Source: CAVXJN01 sp963762165
Lineage (GTDB): Bacteria; Pseudomonadota; Gammaproteobacteria; JASBUN01
NCBI GenBank assembly: GCA_963762165.1
Contig: CAVXJN010000001.1
Coordinates: forward strand, 248,001 to 312,000
Length of the DNA: 64,000 nucleotides
Direction of reading: 5' to 3'
Positions 1-10,517 of this stretch are shown piece by piece. Below the pieces are notes generated by a model. It had not been told where the DNA came from and ran no database searches. It saw only the letters and a program-made list of their open reading frames with translations. Position 1 is the first letter of the stretch, and the number at the start of each line of letters is the position of its first letter. Both the position numbers and the translations under genes were made by a program.

Positions 1-558
1 GCGTCGCGCCGATCGCGTTCCGCGATCTCCTCTGAAAGGGCTGAAAGGCTACCATCGAATCCTTTTTCCTTCAACTGTTTATATCGTCTTTTCGCGCGCT
101 CCTCGGCGCTGGCGGTCAGGAACACCTTGAGCTCGGCATCGGGAAAAACCACGCTCCCCATGTCCCTGCCATCGGCCACCAGGCCCGGTGGCTGGCGAAA
201 GGCCCGCTGGCGGGCCAGCAGGGCCGCGCGCACGGCCGCCAGGGCCGCCACCTTCGAGGCCGCGTTGCCTGCTTGTTCGGTGCGAATTGCATCGCTGACG
301 TCGTCCCCTTCCAGGAGTACGCGGGTCGCGTCGCCGGCGCCCTGAAATTGCACATCCAATTGCCGCGCCAGGGACTCCAGCCCGGATTCGTCGGCCAGGC
401 CGATTTCATGGCGTTGCGCAGCCAGGCCCACCAGCCGGTACAGTGCACCACTATCGAGCAAGTGCCAGCCCAGCTGCGCCGCGACCCGGCGGCAGATGGT
501 GCCCTTCCCGGACCCGCTCGGGCCCGTCGATGGCCAGGACCGGGGTCTGCCGGCTCAT
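1..558 (-). CDS. cmk: Cytidylate kinase, 3' end outside window, one frame break
   Basis: Phosphorylates CMP/dCMP to the diphosphate in the cytoplasm. The start ATG (556-558) gives MSRQTPVLAIDGP. The P-loop SGSGKGT then appears only after removal of one extra base near 519. Downstream in the corrected frame are VADGRDMGSVVFPDA and a C-terminal helix with ASAEERAKRRYKQL, both typical of bacterial Cmk. The reading frame stays open to base 1, so the last ~40 residues lie outside. The start overlaps the aroA stop by four bases (ATGA), as in other gammaproteobacteria where aroA-cmk are co-transcribed. The frame break falls inside the essential nucleotide-binding loop, so a sequencing error is more likely than a real mutation. 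Confidence 0.9.
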
Positions 559-1870
559 CGCGGCTGCGACTCGATTTGCAGTCCGCAGGCGGCGGCCAGG
601 CCGACGAAGCCCGGGAAGGAGGTATTGACGTTGGCACAATCACGGATCGTGATCGCGCCCTCTGCCCGCAAGGCCGCCATCGCAAACGCCATCGCAATCC
701 GGTGGTCGCCGTCACTGGCCACAGTGCCGCCGCCAAGCGCGCCGCCCTGGATCACCATGCCGTCGGCCGTCGGTCGCGCATCGATACCCAATGCCTGCAG
801 TCCGTCGGCCATGACCTGGATCCGATCGCTTTCCTTGACCCGCAGCTCTTCGGCACCGGTCAGTACCGTTTCGCCTTCGGCGCAGGCCGCCGCCACGAAC
901 AACGCCGGAAATTCATCGATCGCCAGGGGCACCAGCTCCGCCGGGATTTGCATGCCGCGCAGGGAAGCGGAGCGAACCCGGATATCGGCAACCGGCTCGC
1001 CGCCTACTTCGCTCCGGTTGTCGATGCTGAGATCCGCGCCCATGAGCCGCAGATACCTCGATTACACCGGTGCGGGTGGGATTCATGCCGACATGGGTAA
1101 GCACCAGGTCGGACCCGGGGGCGATACTGGCACCCACCAGAAAGAAGGCCGCGGAAGAGATATCCGCCGGAACATCGATACTGCAGCCGCGGAGCCTGCC
1201 GTCACCCCGGAGGCAGACGCGATCGTGGTCACGTTCGACTTCGTAGCCAAAGCCCCCCAGCATCCGTTCCGTATGGTCGCGGGTGGGTGCCGGCTCGGTG
1301 ATACAGGTACGACCGTGCGCATACAGGCCGGCCAACAACAGGCAGGATTTCACCTGCGCACTGGCGACCGGCAAGCGGTAATCGATACCCTGCAATCGGG
1401 CACCGCCGCGAATACGCAACGGCGCGGTGCCGGCGTCCGTGGTCACGATGGTCGCACCCATCAACCCCAGCGGTTCGGTCACGCGGCGCATGGGCCGTTT
1501 GGAAAGAGAGGCATCCCCGGTCAGTTCGACGTCGAATGCCTGACCGGCCAGCAAACCGCTCATCAGGCGCATGGAAGTGCCGGAATTGCCCAGATTCAGC
1601 GCTCTTTGCGGCGGCCGCAGCCCATGCAGGCCGACACCGCGTACGCTGACATGCCCGTTCGCAGGACCGTCGATGGCAACTCCGAGATCACGAAACGCCT
1701 GCAAGGTGGCCAGACTGTCCTCGCCTTCCAGGAAGCCGGTGATTTCCGTGCACACCGTCGGCCAGGGAACCGAGCATGATGGCGCGATGGGAAATGGACT
1801 TGTCGCCCGGCACCCGCACATCACCGCACAGACGTCCGCCCGGCTGTACCAAAAAAGAAACGTCGTTCAT
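555..1870 (-). CDS. aroA: 3-phosphoshikimate 1-carboxyvinyltransferase (EPSP synthase), two frame breaks
   Basis: Sixth step of the shikimate pathway: joins phosphoenolpyruvate to shikimate 3-phosphate. The ATG at 1870 gives MNDVSFLVQPGGRL followed by the substrate-binding VPGDKSISHRA. The middle part carries LNLGNSGTSMRLMSGLL and RPMRRVTEPL, and the C-terminal part carries EELRVKESDRIQ and DGDHRIAMAFA, which are all diagnostic. The three parts lie in different frames; one extra base near 1751 and one near 1053 restore a single protein of about 438 residues, normal for the family. In pseudomonads tyrA and aroA are fused. Here 165 bases separate the tyrA stop from the aroA start, so they are separate genes. 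Overlaps cmk by ATGA. Confidence 0.93.
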
Positions 1871-2035
1871 CGAGTCCACGCGCGCGCTCAGTTGTGATAG
1901 CTGGAAAATGGCGAAGGATACCTGATTTGCCGCGTTCACCGCGAACTTAAGCTCGAGGGTCCCGCAGAGCGGGCGCAACGGATTGCGCCGTACACCGTCT
2001 AGAAGCGCAGTTGGCTCAGGCTCACGGGCAGCGAC

Positions 2036-2906
2036 TCAACCGCCGCAATAGCGGTCACGTGCCTTTTTTGCGCGGATGAAAACTTCCAACAGCCGCTCGC
2101 CGTCGCGTTCCTGGATCGCATCGCGCATGCCACTGAGATCCGCCTGGTAGCGCTCGATCATGTCCAGCACCGCGGTCCGGTTGGCGAGGCAGATATCGCG
2201 CCACATGACCGGATCGCTGGAGGCGATGCGGGTGAAATCGCGAAAGCCGCCGGCGGCATACTGGAACACTTCCTCTCGTTCGCCGAGGCGGGACAGGGTA
2301 TCGACCAAGGTGAACGCAAGTACATGGGGCAAGTGACTGGTGGCGGCCAGCACTTCATCGTGATGTTCGACGCTCATCTCGGCCACGTCCGCGCCGACGC
2401 CTTGCCATAGCGCGCGAACCCGACCGAGGGCCCCGGTGTCGCATTCGGCGGTGGGCGTGAGAATCACCTTTCGCCCCTGGAACAATTCCGCAAATGAAGC
2501 GTCGACGCCGCTACGCTCCGTACCGGCAATGGGATGACCGGGAACGAACCCGGGTGGCAAGGCGCCGAACACGGCGCGTGCCGCCTCCACCACGCAACCT
2601 TTGGCACTGCCGACGTCGGTCAATACGGCATCGGGCCGCAGACTCGGGCGGATCGTTTCCAGCAATTCGCGCATCGCGCCGAGCGGCACTGCCAAGACCA
2701 CCAGATCTGCGTCTTCGACAGCAGCGCACGGATCGCGTCTCATAGCGATCGATGACGCCCAGTTCCACCGCTTTTTTCAGATTCGTTTCGCTGCGTCCGC
2801 AGCCCACCACTTCGCCGATCAGTTGCGCCTGGCGCGCGGCACGGGCCAGCGAACCGCCGATCAGACCGACGCCGATGATGCAGACTTTTTCGAAGATGCG
2901 CGCCAT
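2036..2906 (-). CDS. tyrA: Prephenate dehydrogenase, one frame break
   Basis: Oxidatively decarboxylates prephenate to 4-hydroxyphenylpyruvate for tyrosine synthesis. The N-terminal Rossmann loop reads GVGLIGGSLARA at about residues 10-21. The remainder has VLTDVGSAKG, the substrate motif GHPIAGTERSG and the helical domain signature AATSHLPHVLAF. An extra base near 2735 separates the first ~50 residues from the rest; repaired length is about 290 residues, normal for a monofunctional TyrA without ACT domain. I chose ATG 2906 over the in-frame TTG at 2912. It begins seven bases after the hisC stop, so the two are probably translated from one message. Confidence 0.92.
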
Positions 2907-2913
2907 GGGCAAC

Positions 2914-4042
2914 TCAGCTGCCGATCGCCTTGGCCAGGGCCGTAAGAAAGCGCTGGTTTTCCTTTTCCGTGCCCACGGTCACACGCAGGAAATTCGGCAG
3001 CTCATAGCCGCCGACCGGGCGCACGATTACACCGTCGTACAACATCCGATCATAGATCTGCGCTCCCGGCCGACCGACGTCGACACAGAGAAAGTTGCCC
3101 ACCGACGGCAGCACCGACAACCCCAGTGCCGCCATGCCCTCGCGCAATTGCGTCATTCCGGCGCTATTCATGCGTACACTTCGGCGCACGTGGTCGCCGT
3201 CCTGGAGCGCCGCCAGCGCTGCCGCCTGTGCGGGTGCGTTGACGTTGAATGGGCTGCGCACCCGGTTCAATAGATCGGCCACCTCGTGGATGGGACAAGG
3301 CGTAACCCACCCGCAGGCCGGCGAGACCGTACACTTTCGAAAACGTCCGGGTCACGACCAGATTGGGATATCGATCCAGCCACTTGCTGGCATCGGGAAA
3401 ATCCGCTTCCTGGACATATTCGAAATAGGCCTCATCCACCACGACGAGCGTCTGGCGCGGCAGTTCGCGGATAAACGCCTCGAGCTCCGCTGCGGCGATC
3501 CAGGTGCCGGTCGGGTTATTCGGGTTGGCGATGAACACGACGCGGGTCTGTTCATTGACCAAGTCCGCGATCGCCTTCAGGTCGTGGCCGTAGGCCATTG
3601 GATGATCGGCTGGCAGTGCCGCGGCGATCCGCGCTTCGGCACCGACCGCCTGGGTCGCGATCGGATACACCGCGAACGCATGGCGGGAAAACACGGCGTT
3701 GCGGCCGGGGCCGAGAAACGCCCGCGCCACCATATCCAGCACATCGTTGGAACCATTGCCCAAGGTGACCGAAGCCGGTTCGAGATCATGACGCTTTGCC
3801 AAGGCCGAACGCAGATCGAACCCGGCGCCGTCGGGATAGCGCGCGACGTGCGGCACGGCCTCCATTGCCGCAGCCAGCGCCAATGGCGACGGGCCGAGCG
3901 GATTTTCGTTGGATGCGAGTTTGACCGCATCGCGCACGCCGTATTCGCGCTCCAGTTCGCTCAACGGTTTACCGGGCTCGTAGGGTCGCAGGCCGCGCAC
4001 GCCGTCGCAGGCGAGATCGGCTATGGAAACTGCATCGTTCAT
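2914..4042 (-). CDS. hisC: Histidinol-phosphate aminotransferase (HisC2-type), one frame break
   Basis: PLP-dependent fold-type I transaminase acting on histidinol phosphate and, in this genomic setting, probably on aromatic 2-oxo acids too. Visible motifs are LASNENPLGPSP near residue 42, LGNGSNDVLD, the PLP-phenol/aspartate segment VVVDEAYFEY, the Schiff-base lysine in TRTFSKVYGLAG and the late arginine in NFLRVTVGT. An extra base near 3287 splits it just after GYALSHP; the repaired product is about 375 residues. It sits between pheA and tyrA, the usual place of the HisC paralogue that serves tyrosine/phenylalanine synthesis in pseudomonads. That role is inferred from context. Confidence 0.92.
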
Positions 4043-4098
4043 ATCGTACTCGGGCTATTTGATTGAGGCTGCTCGGGCGTCGGCATCGCGGAGGCGAG

Positions 4099-5184
4099 TT
4101 ACAGCACAGCCTGGGGATAGGAACCCAGTACCTTGCACATGTTCGCCTGGGCCGACAGCGCTTCCAGCGCTTTTGCCACCGGCTCGTCGTCGACATGACC
4201 CTCCACATCGACGAAGAAGACGTATTCCCACATGCCGCGCCGCGACGGGCGGGATTCGATCCGGGTCATGCTGATGCCGTGCTCGACGAACGGCATCAAC
4301 AACCGATACAGCGCGCCGGCGCGGTTCTCTGCCGAAACCAGCAGCGAAGTCTTGTCTTTGCCGGAACGGGGCACGGATTGCTTGCCGATCACCAGAAAGC
4401 GAGTGGTGTTCTCCGGTTGATCCTCGATATTGTTCGCCAGTACGGTCAAACCGTAGATGTCGGCGGCAGCGTCTCCGGCGATCGCCGCCGCTCCCGCCGT
4501 GCCGGCGACCCGGCGCGCCGCTTCCGCATTGCTGCTGACGGCAATTCGTTCGGCCGCGGGCAAGTGCCGGTCCAGCCATTCGCGGCATTGACCAAGGGAT
4601 TGCTGATGGGAATACACCTGCCGAATGTCCGCCATGGCGCTACCGCCGGACAACAACAAATGATGAATCCGCAACTGCACCTCGCCGCAGATATTGAGTT
4701 GCGATTGCATGAACATATCCAAGGTATGCGTTACCACGCCTTCGCTGGAATTCTCCACCGGCACGACACCGTATTGTGCCGCGCCCGAGGACACTTCGCG
4801 GAACACTTCGTCGATCGTGGCCAGCGGCACCGTGGTCACCGAATGCCCGAAATGCTTCAGCGCCGCCGCCTGGGTAAAGGTACCTTCGGGCCCGAGGAAT
4901 GAAATTTTCAGGGGTTGCTCGAGCGCCAGGCAGGCGGACATGATCTCCCGGAACAGACGCGCAACTTCCTCGGCGCTCAGAGGGCCTTGGTTGCGGCCTT
5001 TGATTTCCTGCAGGATCTGGGCTTCGCGCTCGGGCCGGTAGAAATGGTTGTCGTCGCCGGCGGCGCGTTTCACCTGTGCCACTTCCTGGGCACAATGCGC
5101 CCGTTCGTTGAGCAGGTCCTGAATTTGACGGTCGAGGGCGTCGATCTGCGCGCGGATGCGTTCCAGCTTTTCGTGTTCGCTCAT
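4099..5184 (-). CDS. pheA: Bifunctional chorismate mutase / prephenate dehydratase (P-protein)
   Basis: Converts chorismate to prephenate and then to phenylpyruvate. The 361-residue protein is intact. An N-terminal AroQ chorismate mutase helix bundle occupies residues 1-90 (RAQIDALDRQIQDLLNER; YRPEREAQI). The dehydratase domain is about 93-270, beginning ISFLGPEGTFTQAAA and containing the catalytic-site segment NNIEDQPENTTRFLVI. A C-terminal ACT domain with GALYRLL and ESRPSR binds phenylalanine for feedback inhibition. It lies 16 bases downstream of serA and 56 upstream of hisC in the same orientation, which fits a serC-serA-pheA-hisC-tyrA-aroA-cmk transcription unit. Confidence 0.97.
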   Translation of the reverse strand: MSEHEKLERIRAQIDALDRQIQDLLNERAHCAQEVAQVKRAAGDDNHFYRPEREAQILQEIKGRNQGPLSAEEVARLFREIMSACLALEQPLKISFLGPEGTFTQAAALKHFGHSVTTVPLATIDEVFREVSSGAAQYGVVPVENSSEGVVTHTLDMFMQSQLNICGEVQLRIHHLLLSGGSAMADIRQVYSHQQSLGQCREWLDRHLPAAERIAVSSNAEAARRVAGTAGAAAIAGDAAADIYGLTVLANNIEDQPENTTRFLVIGKQSVPRSGKDKTSLLVSAENRAGALYRLLMPFVEHGISMTRIESRPSRRGMWEYVFFVDVEGHVDDEPVAKALEALSAQANMCKVLGSYPQAVL

Positions 5185-5200
5185 CTGTCGCCGCCGTCCG

Positions 5201-6376
5201 CTAGGTCCTGCGGCCCAGGGTGCGCACTTTCAATACGCCTTCGATTTTTCGAATCTCGTCTACGCATTGCTCGGACACGTCGGTTTCCACATCGACTACG
5301 GTGTAGGCCAGATCGCCGTTGGAACGATTCAGCATATCGATGATGTTCAGATCCGACTTCGCCAGCGTTGTCGAAATCTGGCCGAGCATGTTCGGTACGT
5401 TATTGTTGACCACGGTCAGGCGAAAACCACTGTTGCGCGGCATGATGACTTCGGGAAAGTTTACCGAGTTCACAACGTTGCCATTTTCCAGATAATCGCG
5501 TACTTGCTCCGCCACCATAATGGCACAATTCTCTTCCGCCTCCCGTGTCGATGCACCGATATGGGGCAGCGTGATGGCGCGCGCCTGATTCTTGAGGCGT
5601 TGATTCGGGAAGTCACAGATATAAGCGTAAACCTTGCCGCTGTCGAGGGCCGTGGCCACCGCCTCGTCGTCGACGATGCCATGGCGGGCGAAATTCAGCA
5701 GTACCACGCCATCTTTCATGCGTGCCAGACGGTCCGTATTGATCAAGTTGCGGGTCGCCTCGACCAGCGGTACGTGAAAGGTGACAAAATCGGAACGGGA
5801 CAGTAGATCGTCGACACTGGCGGCTTGTTCAACGTCGGAAGACATCTGCCAGGCCCGTTGCACGGTGATGTCGGGATCGTAGCCAATCACTTTCATGCCC
5901 TGCGCCAAGGCCGCATTCGCCACCTGGACACCGATGGCACCCAGCCCGATTACACCCAGAGTCCGACCCGGCAGTTCGAAACCCACGAATTGCTTTTTGC
6001 CGACTTCGACCTGACGGTGGACTTCGGTGTCATCGCCTTCCAGGGACCTGGCGAAATCCCACGCCTGACAGATATTGCGGCACGCCAGTAACATGCCGGC
6101 GACCACCAGTTCTTTTACGGCGTTGGCGTTGGCGCCGGGAGCATTGAAAACCGGGATGCCGATACGGCTGAGCTTCGCCACCGGAATGTTGTTGACCCCG
6201 GCACCGGCGCGGCCTACTGCGCGCAGCGACGCGGGGATCGGCATGTCGTGCATATTCGCGGACCGCAGCAAGATGGCGTCCGGATGCTGAATCTCGGAGG
6301 CGACTTCATAACGATCGCGGGGTAAACGTTCCAGGCCCGCAACCGAGATATTGTTCAATGTCAGAATCTTGTGCAT
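5201..6376 (-). CDS. serA: D-3-phosphoglycerate dehydrogenase
   Basis: Commits 3-phosphoglycerate to serine synthesis by NAD-dependent oxidation. The protein has 391 residues and is intact. It has the NAD loop GVIGLGAIGVQVANAA near residues 140-155, the catalytic region VVLLNFARHGIVDDEA, and the catalytic histidine in TLPHIGASTREAEENC. A C-terminal ACT domain (about 320-391) carries NNVPNMLGQISTTLAKS, which binds serine for feedback control. Unusually, it is placed between serC and pheA. In pseudomonads serC is followed directly by pheA, so here two consecutive serine-pathway enzymes are encoded side by side, 85 bases apart. Confidence 0.96.
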   Translation of the reverse strand: MHKILTLNNISVAGLERLPRDRYEVASEIQHPDAILLRSANMHDMPIPASLRAVGRAGAGVNNIPVAKLSRIGIPVFNAPGANANAVKELVVAGMLLACRNICQAWDFARSLEGDDTEVHRQVEVGKKQFVGFELPGRTLGVIGLGAIGVQVANAALAQGMKVIGYDPDITVQRAWQMSSDVEQAASVDDLLSRSDFVTFHVPLVEATRNLINTDRLARMKDGVVLLNFARHGIVDDEAVATALDSGKVYAYICDFPNQRLKNQARAITLPHIGASTREAEENCAIMVAEQVRDYLENGNVVNSVNFPEVIMPRNSGFRLTVVNNNVPNMLGQISTTLAKSDLNIIDMLNRSNGDLAYTVVDVETDVSEQCVDEIRKIEGVLKVRTLGRRT

Positions 6377-6461
6377 TCAGTCAGCCTTGTTTGTGCAGCG
6401 CGCAGCGCCCTTGAACGACATCGATCGCTTCCGCGGCTGCTTCGCCGGCAGGTGCGGGCAT

Positions 6462-7544
6462 TCAGCCGTGGCGCCGTTCGAATTCCCCCATGAACGCCAC
6501 CAGCGCGTCGACACCGGCTTCGGGCATGGCATTGTAAATACTCGCGCGCATGCCGCCGACCGAACGGTGGCCTTTTAGCGTCGTCAAGCCTTCGGCCGCG
6601 GCCTCCTTCAGGAACACGCCGTCCAGCTCGTCGTTTGCAAGCGTGAACGGCACATTCATCCACGAGCGCGTAGCCGGCTCCACCGGATTGGCGTAGAACG
6701 ACGAACCATCGATTGCGGCGTACAGTTTATCCGCCTTGCGGCGGTTGATTTCGGCCATCGCCGGAAGACCGCCCAATCGTTTGAGCAGCTGAAATACCAA
6801 GCCGGCCAAGTACCAGCCATAGGTCGGCGGCGTGTTGTACATGGAATCGTTGTCCGCTTGAACCTTGTAATCGAACATGGTCGGCGTAATCGGCAGTGCC
6901 TCGCCGATCAGATCCTCGCGCACGATCACCAGCGTCAGTCCCGCCGGTCCGACGTTTTTCTGGGCCCCGGCGTAGATCAGTCCGAATTTATTCACCTCTA
7001 CCGGCCGCGACAGAATGGTCGACGACATATCGGCCACCAACGGCACCGGCCCGGTATCCGGGACGTAGGGGAATTCGACGCCGCCGATGGTTTCGTTGGG
7101 GGTGTAATGCACGTAAGCCGAATCCGCGCTGAGGGTCAGTTCGGATTGCGCCGGCGCGCGGGTGAAATTTTCCGCCTCGGTGCTGGCGGCGATGCGCACG
7201 TCGCAGTATCGCTTCGCCTCGGCGATCGCCTTTTTCGACCAAGCGCCGGTGTTGATGTAGTCGGCCTGCTTGCGGCCACGCAGCAGATTCAGCGGCACCA
7301 TCGCGAACTGTGAACTGGCGCCGCCCTGCAGGAACAGCACCTTGTAATTCGATGGAATACCCATGAGTTCGCGCAGGTCCGCTTCCGCCTGCTCGGCGAT
7401 CGACATGAATTCCTTGCCGCGATGACTCATTTCCATCACCGACATACCGCTGCCGTGCCAATCCAGCATTTCCTCGCGCGCTTGGGCAAGCACTTCTTCC
7501 GGAAGCATCGCCGGGCCAGCGCTGAAATTGTAGATCCGTGACAT
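6462..7544 (-). CDS. serC: Phosphoserine aminotransferase
   Basis: Transaminates 3-phosphohydroxypyruvate to phosphoserine, and serves pyridoxal phosphate synthesis in gammaproteobacteria. The 360-residue protein is full length and begins MSRIYNFSAGPAMLPEEVL, the standard start. Visible motifs are MEMSHRGKEF, LFLQGGASSQFAMVP, the PLP lysine in YAGAQKNVGPAG, and the C-terminal LKGHRSVGGMRASIYNA. It is the first gene of the amino acid block after a 270-base gap from gyrA. No separate promoter was recognised in that gap. Confidence 0.97.
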   Translation of the reverse strand: MSRIYNFSAGPAMLPEEVLAQAREEMLDWHGSGMSVMEMSHRGKEFMSIAEQAEADLRELMGIPSNYKVLFLQGGASSQFAMVPLNLLRGRKQADYINTGAWSKKAIAEAKRYCDVRIAASTEAENFTRAPAQSELTLSADSAYVHYTPNETIGGVEFPYVPDTGPVPLVADMSSTILSRPVEVNKFGLIYAGAQKNVGPAGLTLVIVREDLIGEALPITPTMFDYKVQADNDSMYNTPPTYGWYLAGLVFQLLKRLGGLPAMAEINRRKADKLYAAIDGSSFYANPVEPATRSWMNVPFTLANDELDGVFLKEAAAEGLTTLKGHRSVGGMRASIYNAMPEAGVDALVAFMGEFERRHG

Positions 7545-7814
7545 ACCTCAACTCCCAATGTGTCATTCAATGGCGGCTACGCGCGATCCGGCGTCACCCG
7601 CAAATTGTTATCGCCCGCAGCCCCATGGCTTCCGGCGCCAGCAAAATGTCGCCGGGATGAAGCGCAACGAGATCCGGGGAAGCCCAGGCTGCGGAGCAAT
7701 GGGCTGGTTACCGACAGTCCCGGAGGGCGCCGGTGCGTGCGCCGAACCCCCGGCAGCACAGGCCAACCGGACAAGCACCTTCGTTCGGCTAACGGCAGTC
7801 CGCGTTGTCGCCGC

Positions 7815-10421
7815 CTATTCTTCCGCAGCCGGTTCCGAGTCTGCGTCGCCGTCGACGTCGCCGTTCTCGCTGTCGTCGCCGTTCTCGCCATTGAGGCTTT
7901 CGACCCGCTCCACACCGACCAGCTTATCATCCCCGCTGACGCTGATGAGCCGCACGCCCTGGGTATTGCGCCCCATCTGCGAAACCTCATCGACGCGCGT
8001 GCGGATCAAAGTGCCCATATTGCTGATCAGCATGATCTCGTCGTCATCGCTGACCTGCAGTGCACTGACCAGTGCGCCGTTGCGATCACTGATCTGCATC
8101 GCGATCACGCCCTGGCCGCCCCGCCCGTGCAAGGGAAATTCGTCGGTCAAGGTGCGTTTACCGTAGCCGTTTTCGGTGGCCGTGAGCACGGTGCCGGAGC
8201 CGTCACCGACGATAATCAATGCGATCACCCGCTGATCGGGACCCAGCTTGATGCCGCGAACACCGCACGCCGTCCGGCCCATGGGACGAACCGCGTCTTC
8301 CGGAAAACGAATCGCCTTGCCGGCATCACTGAACAACATCACATCCCGGGAACCGTCGGTGATGGCGACATTGATCAGGTAGTCATCCTCGCGCAAGTCC
8401 ACGGCAATGATGCCATTGGCGCGCGGCCGCGAAAAATGGGACAGCGGCGTCTTTTTCACCGTGCCGCTGGCCGCCGCCATGAACACGAACTGGTCTTCGG
8501 GAAAGCCCTGCACGGGCAACACGGCGTTGATACGCTCATCGGGCTCCAGGGGCAGCAGGTTGACGATCGGCTTGCCCCGTGCGGTACGACCCGCCTGGGG
8601 CAGCTCGTAGACTTTCAGCCAATAGGCCTTGCCGCGGCTGGAGAAACACAAAATGGTGTCGTGGGTATTGGCGACGAACAGTTTGTCGATGAAATCCTCT
8701 TCACGCACACTGGCCGCCGCCTTGCCGCGCCCGCCACGACGTTGCGCGGTATAGGACGATACCGGCTGGGACTTCGCATAACCGGCGTGTGACAGCGTTA
8801 CCACCACGTCTTCGGGGCTGATCAGGTCTTCGAGCTTCAGATCCTGATGGGTGATCACGATCTCGGTGCGGCGCTGGTCATTGAACTGTTCGCGCAAGTC
8901 ACTCAGTTCATCGCGAATGACCTGCATCAAACGACCCGGATTGGACAGAATGTCCAGCAGATCGTCGATTTTCTCCAACAGTTCCTTATACTCATTGACG
9001 ATCTTGTCCTGCTCCAGACCGGTCAGACGCTGCAGGCGCAGTTCCAGGATCGCCTGGGCCTGGGATTCGGACAAACGATAACCTTCCTCCGTCAGCCCCA
9101 TCTCCGCCGGTACATTGTCAGGGCGCGAAAATTCAGCGCCGGCACGTGCCAACATGTCGGACACGACGCCAGGTTGCCAGATCCGGCCCATCAAACCGGC
9201 CTTGGCTTCCGCCGGACCCGGCGATTGGCGGATCAACTGAATCACGTCATCGATGTTGGCCAGCGCAACCGCCAGGCCTTCCAATACATGGGCCCGTTCG
9301 CGCGCCTTGCGCAAATCGAATACCGTGCGGCGGGTAACGACCTCGCGCCGATGACGAATGAACGCCTGCAGGATTTCCTTGAGATTGAGCAGCCGCGGCT
9401 GCCCGTCTTCCAGCGCCACCATGTTGATGCCGAACACGTTCTGCATCTGGGTGTGCTGGTAGAGATTGTTGATCACGACTTCGGCCACTTCGCCGCGGCG
9501 CAGTTCGATCACCATGCGCATGCCGTCCTTGTCGGACTCGTCGCGCAACTCGGAGATGCCCTCCAGCTTCTTGTCCTTGACCAACTCGGCGATCTTTTCC
9601 AGCAGTCGCGCCTTGTTGACCTGATACGGCAATTCGGTGACGACGATGCGCTCGCGGCCGCGGGACTCGTCGGTTTCCACATGGCTGCGCGCGCGCACGT
9701 AGATCCGTCCGCGACCGGTGTGATAGGCCTCGCGAATACCGGTGGCGCCGTTGATGATGCCCGCGGTCGGAAAATCCGGACCCGGCAGAAATTCCATCAG
9801 CTGATCGATGTTCAGACTCTCGTCGTCGATCAGCGCGACACAGGCGTCGATGACTTCGCCGAGATTGTGAGGCGGAATGTTCGTGGCCATGCCGACGGCG
9901 ATTCCGGCAGCGCCGTTGACCAACAGATTCGGTACCCGGGTCGGCAGGACCGAGGGCTCGCGTTCGGACTCGTCGTAGTTGAGAACGAAGTCGACGGTTT
10001 CCTTGTCCAGGTCGGCCAGCAGTTCGTGGGCGATCTTGGACATGCGCACTTCGGTGTAACGCATGGCGGCCGGCGCGTCGCCGTCCACGGAACCGAAGTT
10101 GCCCTGGCCGTCCACCAGCATGTAGCGCAGCGAAAACGGCTGCGCCATGCGCACGATGGTGTCGTAAACGGCGGTGTCGCCGTGGGGATGGTATTTACCG
10201 ATTACATCGCCGACCACGCGGGCCGATTTCTTGTAGGGTTTATTCCAGTCGTTGCCCAGCACCTGCATGGCGTACAGCACTCTGCGGTGCACCGGTTTGA
10301 GTCCGTCCCGGACATCGGGCAGCGCCCTACCGATGATTACGCTCATGGCGTAGTCGAGGTAGGACTGTTTCATCTCGTCTTCGAGATTGACCGAAAGGAC
10401 CTCTTTCGCGAATTCAGCCAT
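7815..10421 (-). CDS. gyrA: DNA gyrase subunit A
   Basis: Breakage-reunion subunit of type II topoisomerase that introduces negative supercoils. The protein is 868 residues, intact. The start ATG 10421 is chosen over an upstream in-frame codon because it gives MAEFAKEVLSVNLEDEMK and is preceded by the Shine-Dalgarno AAGGAAG. The quinolone region reads HPHGDTAVYDTIVRM; threonine occupies the position of E. coli Ser83, as in wild-type Pseudomonas. The catalytic tyrosine is in AAMRYTEVRMSK. The GyrA box QRRGGRGK begins the C-terminal DNA-wrapping domain, and the tail is acidic (about 20 residues rich in D and E). Confidence 0.98.
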   Translation of the reverse strand: MAEFAKEVLSVNLEDEMKQSYLDYAMSVIIGRALPDVRDGLKPVHRRVLYAMQVLGNDWNKPYKKSARVVGDVIGKYHPHGDTAVYDTIVRMAQPFSLRYMLVDGQGNFGSVDGDAPAAMRYTEVRMSKIAHELLADLDKETVDFVLNYDESEREPSVLPTRVPNLLVNGAAGIAVGMATNIPPHNLGEVIDACVALIDDESLNIDQLMEFLPGPDFPTAGIINGATGIREAYHTGRGRIYVRARSHVETDESRGRERIVVTELPYQVNKARLLEKIAELVKDKKLEGISELRDESDKDGMRMVIELRRGEVAEVVINNLYQHTQMQNVFGINMVALEDGQPRLLNLKEILQAFIRHRREVVTRRTVFDLRKARERAHVLEGLAVALANIDDVIQLIRQSPGPAEAKAGLMGRIWQPGVVSDMLARAGAEFSRPDNVPAEMGLTEEGYRLSESQAQAILELRLQRLTGLEQDKIVNEYKELLEKIDDLLDILSNPGRLMQVIRDELSDLREQFNDQRRTEIVITHQDLKLEDLISPEDVVVTLSHAGYAKSQPVSSYTAQRRGGRGKAAASVREEDFIDKLFVANTHDTILCFSSRGKAYWLKVYELPQAGRTARGKPIVNLLPLEPDERINAVLPVQGFPEDQFVFMAAASGTVKKTPLSHFSRPRANGIIAVDLREDDYLINVAITDGSRDVMLFSDAGKAIRFPEDAVRPMGRTACGVRGIKLGPDQRVIALIIVGDGSGTVLTATENGYGKRTLTDEFPLHGRGGQGVIAMQISDRNGALVSALQVSDDDEIMLISNMGTLIRTRVDEVSQMGRNTQGVRLISVSGDDKLVGVERVESLNGENGDDSENGDVDGDADSEPAAEE

Positions 10422-10517
10422 CGGCGGGAATGCTTCCTTTGCGCCCCAGCCCAGGGGCATGTGTGATCGGAACACCGGCCGTGACAGGATCCGGCCGGCA
10501 GGGCAATTTCGCCCGCC

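Noticed and set aside
496..1779. Plus-strand open frame of 427 codons opposite aroA
   Set aside because: Antisense shadow caused by high GC; no family resemblance, while aroA motifs occupy the other strand.
1870..2036. A TyrA-AroA fusion as in Pseudomonas
   Set aside because: tyrA ends in a clear stop at 2036 and aroA has its own ATG 165 bases on, with the usual N-terminus.
519..3287. Programmed frameshifting or recoding as the cause of the breaks in cmk, aroA, tyrA and hisC
   Set aside because: No slippery heptamer, pseudoknot or shared context at the sites, and the same kind of break recurs in unrelated genes.
8847..10466. Plus-strand open frame of 539 codons opposite gyrA
   Set aside because: Histidine/glutamine-rich translation typical of reversed GC-rich coding sequence; gyrA is unambiguous.
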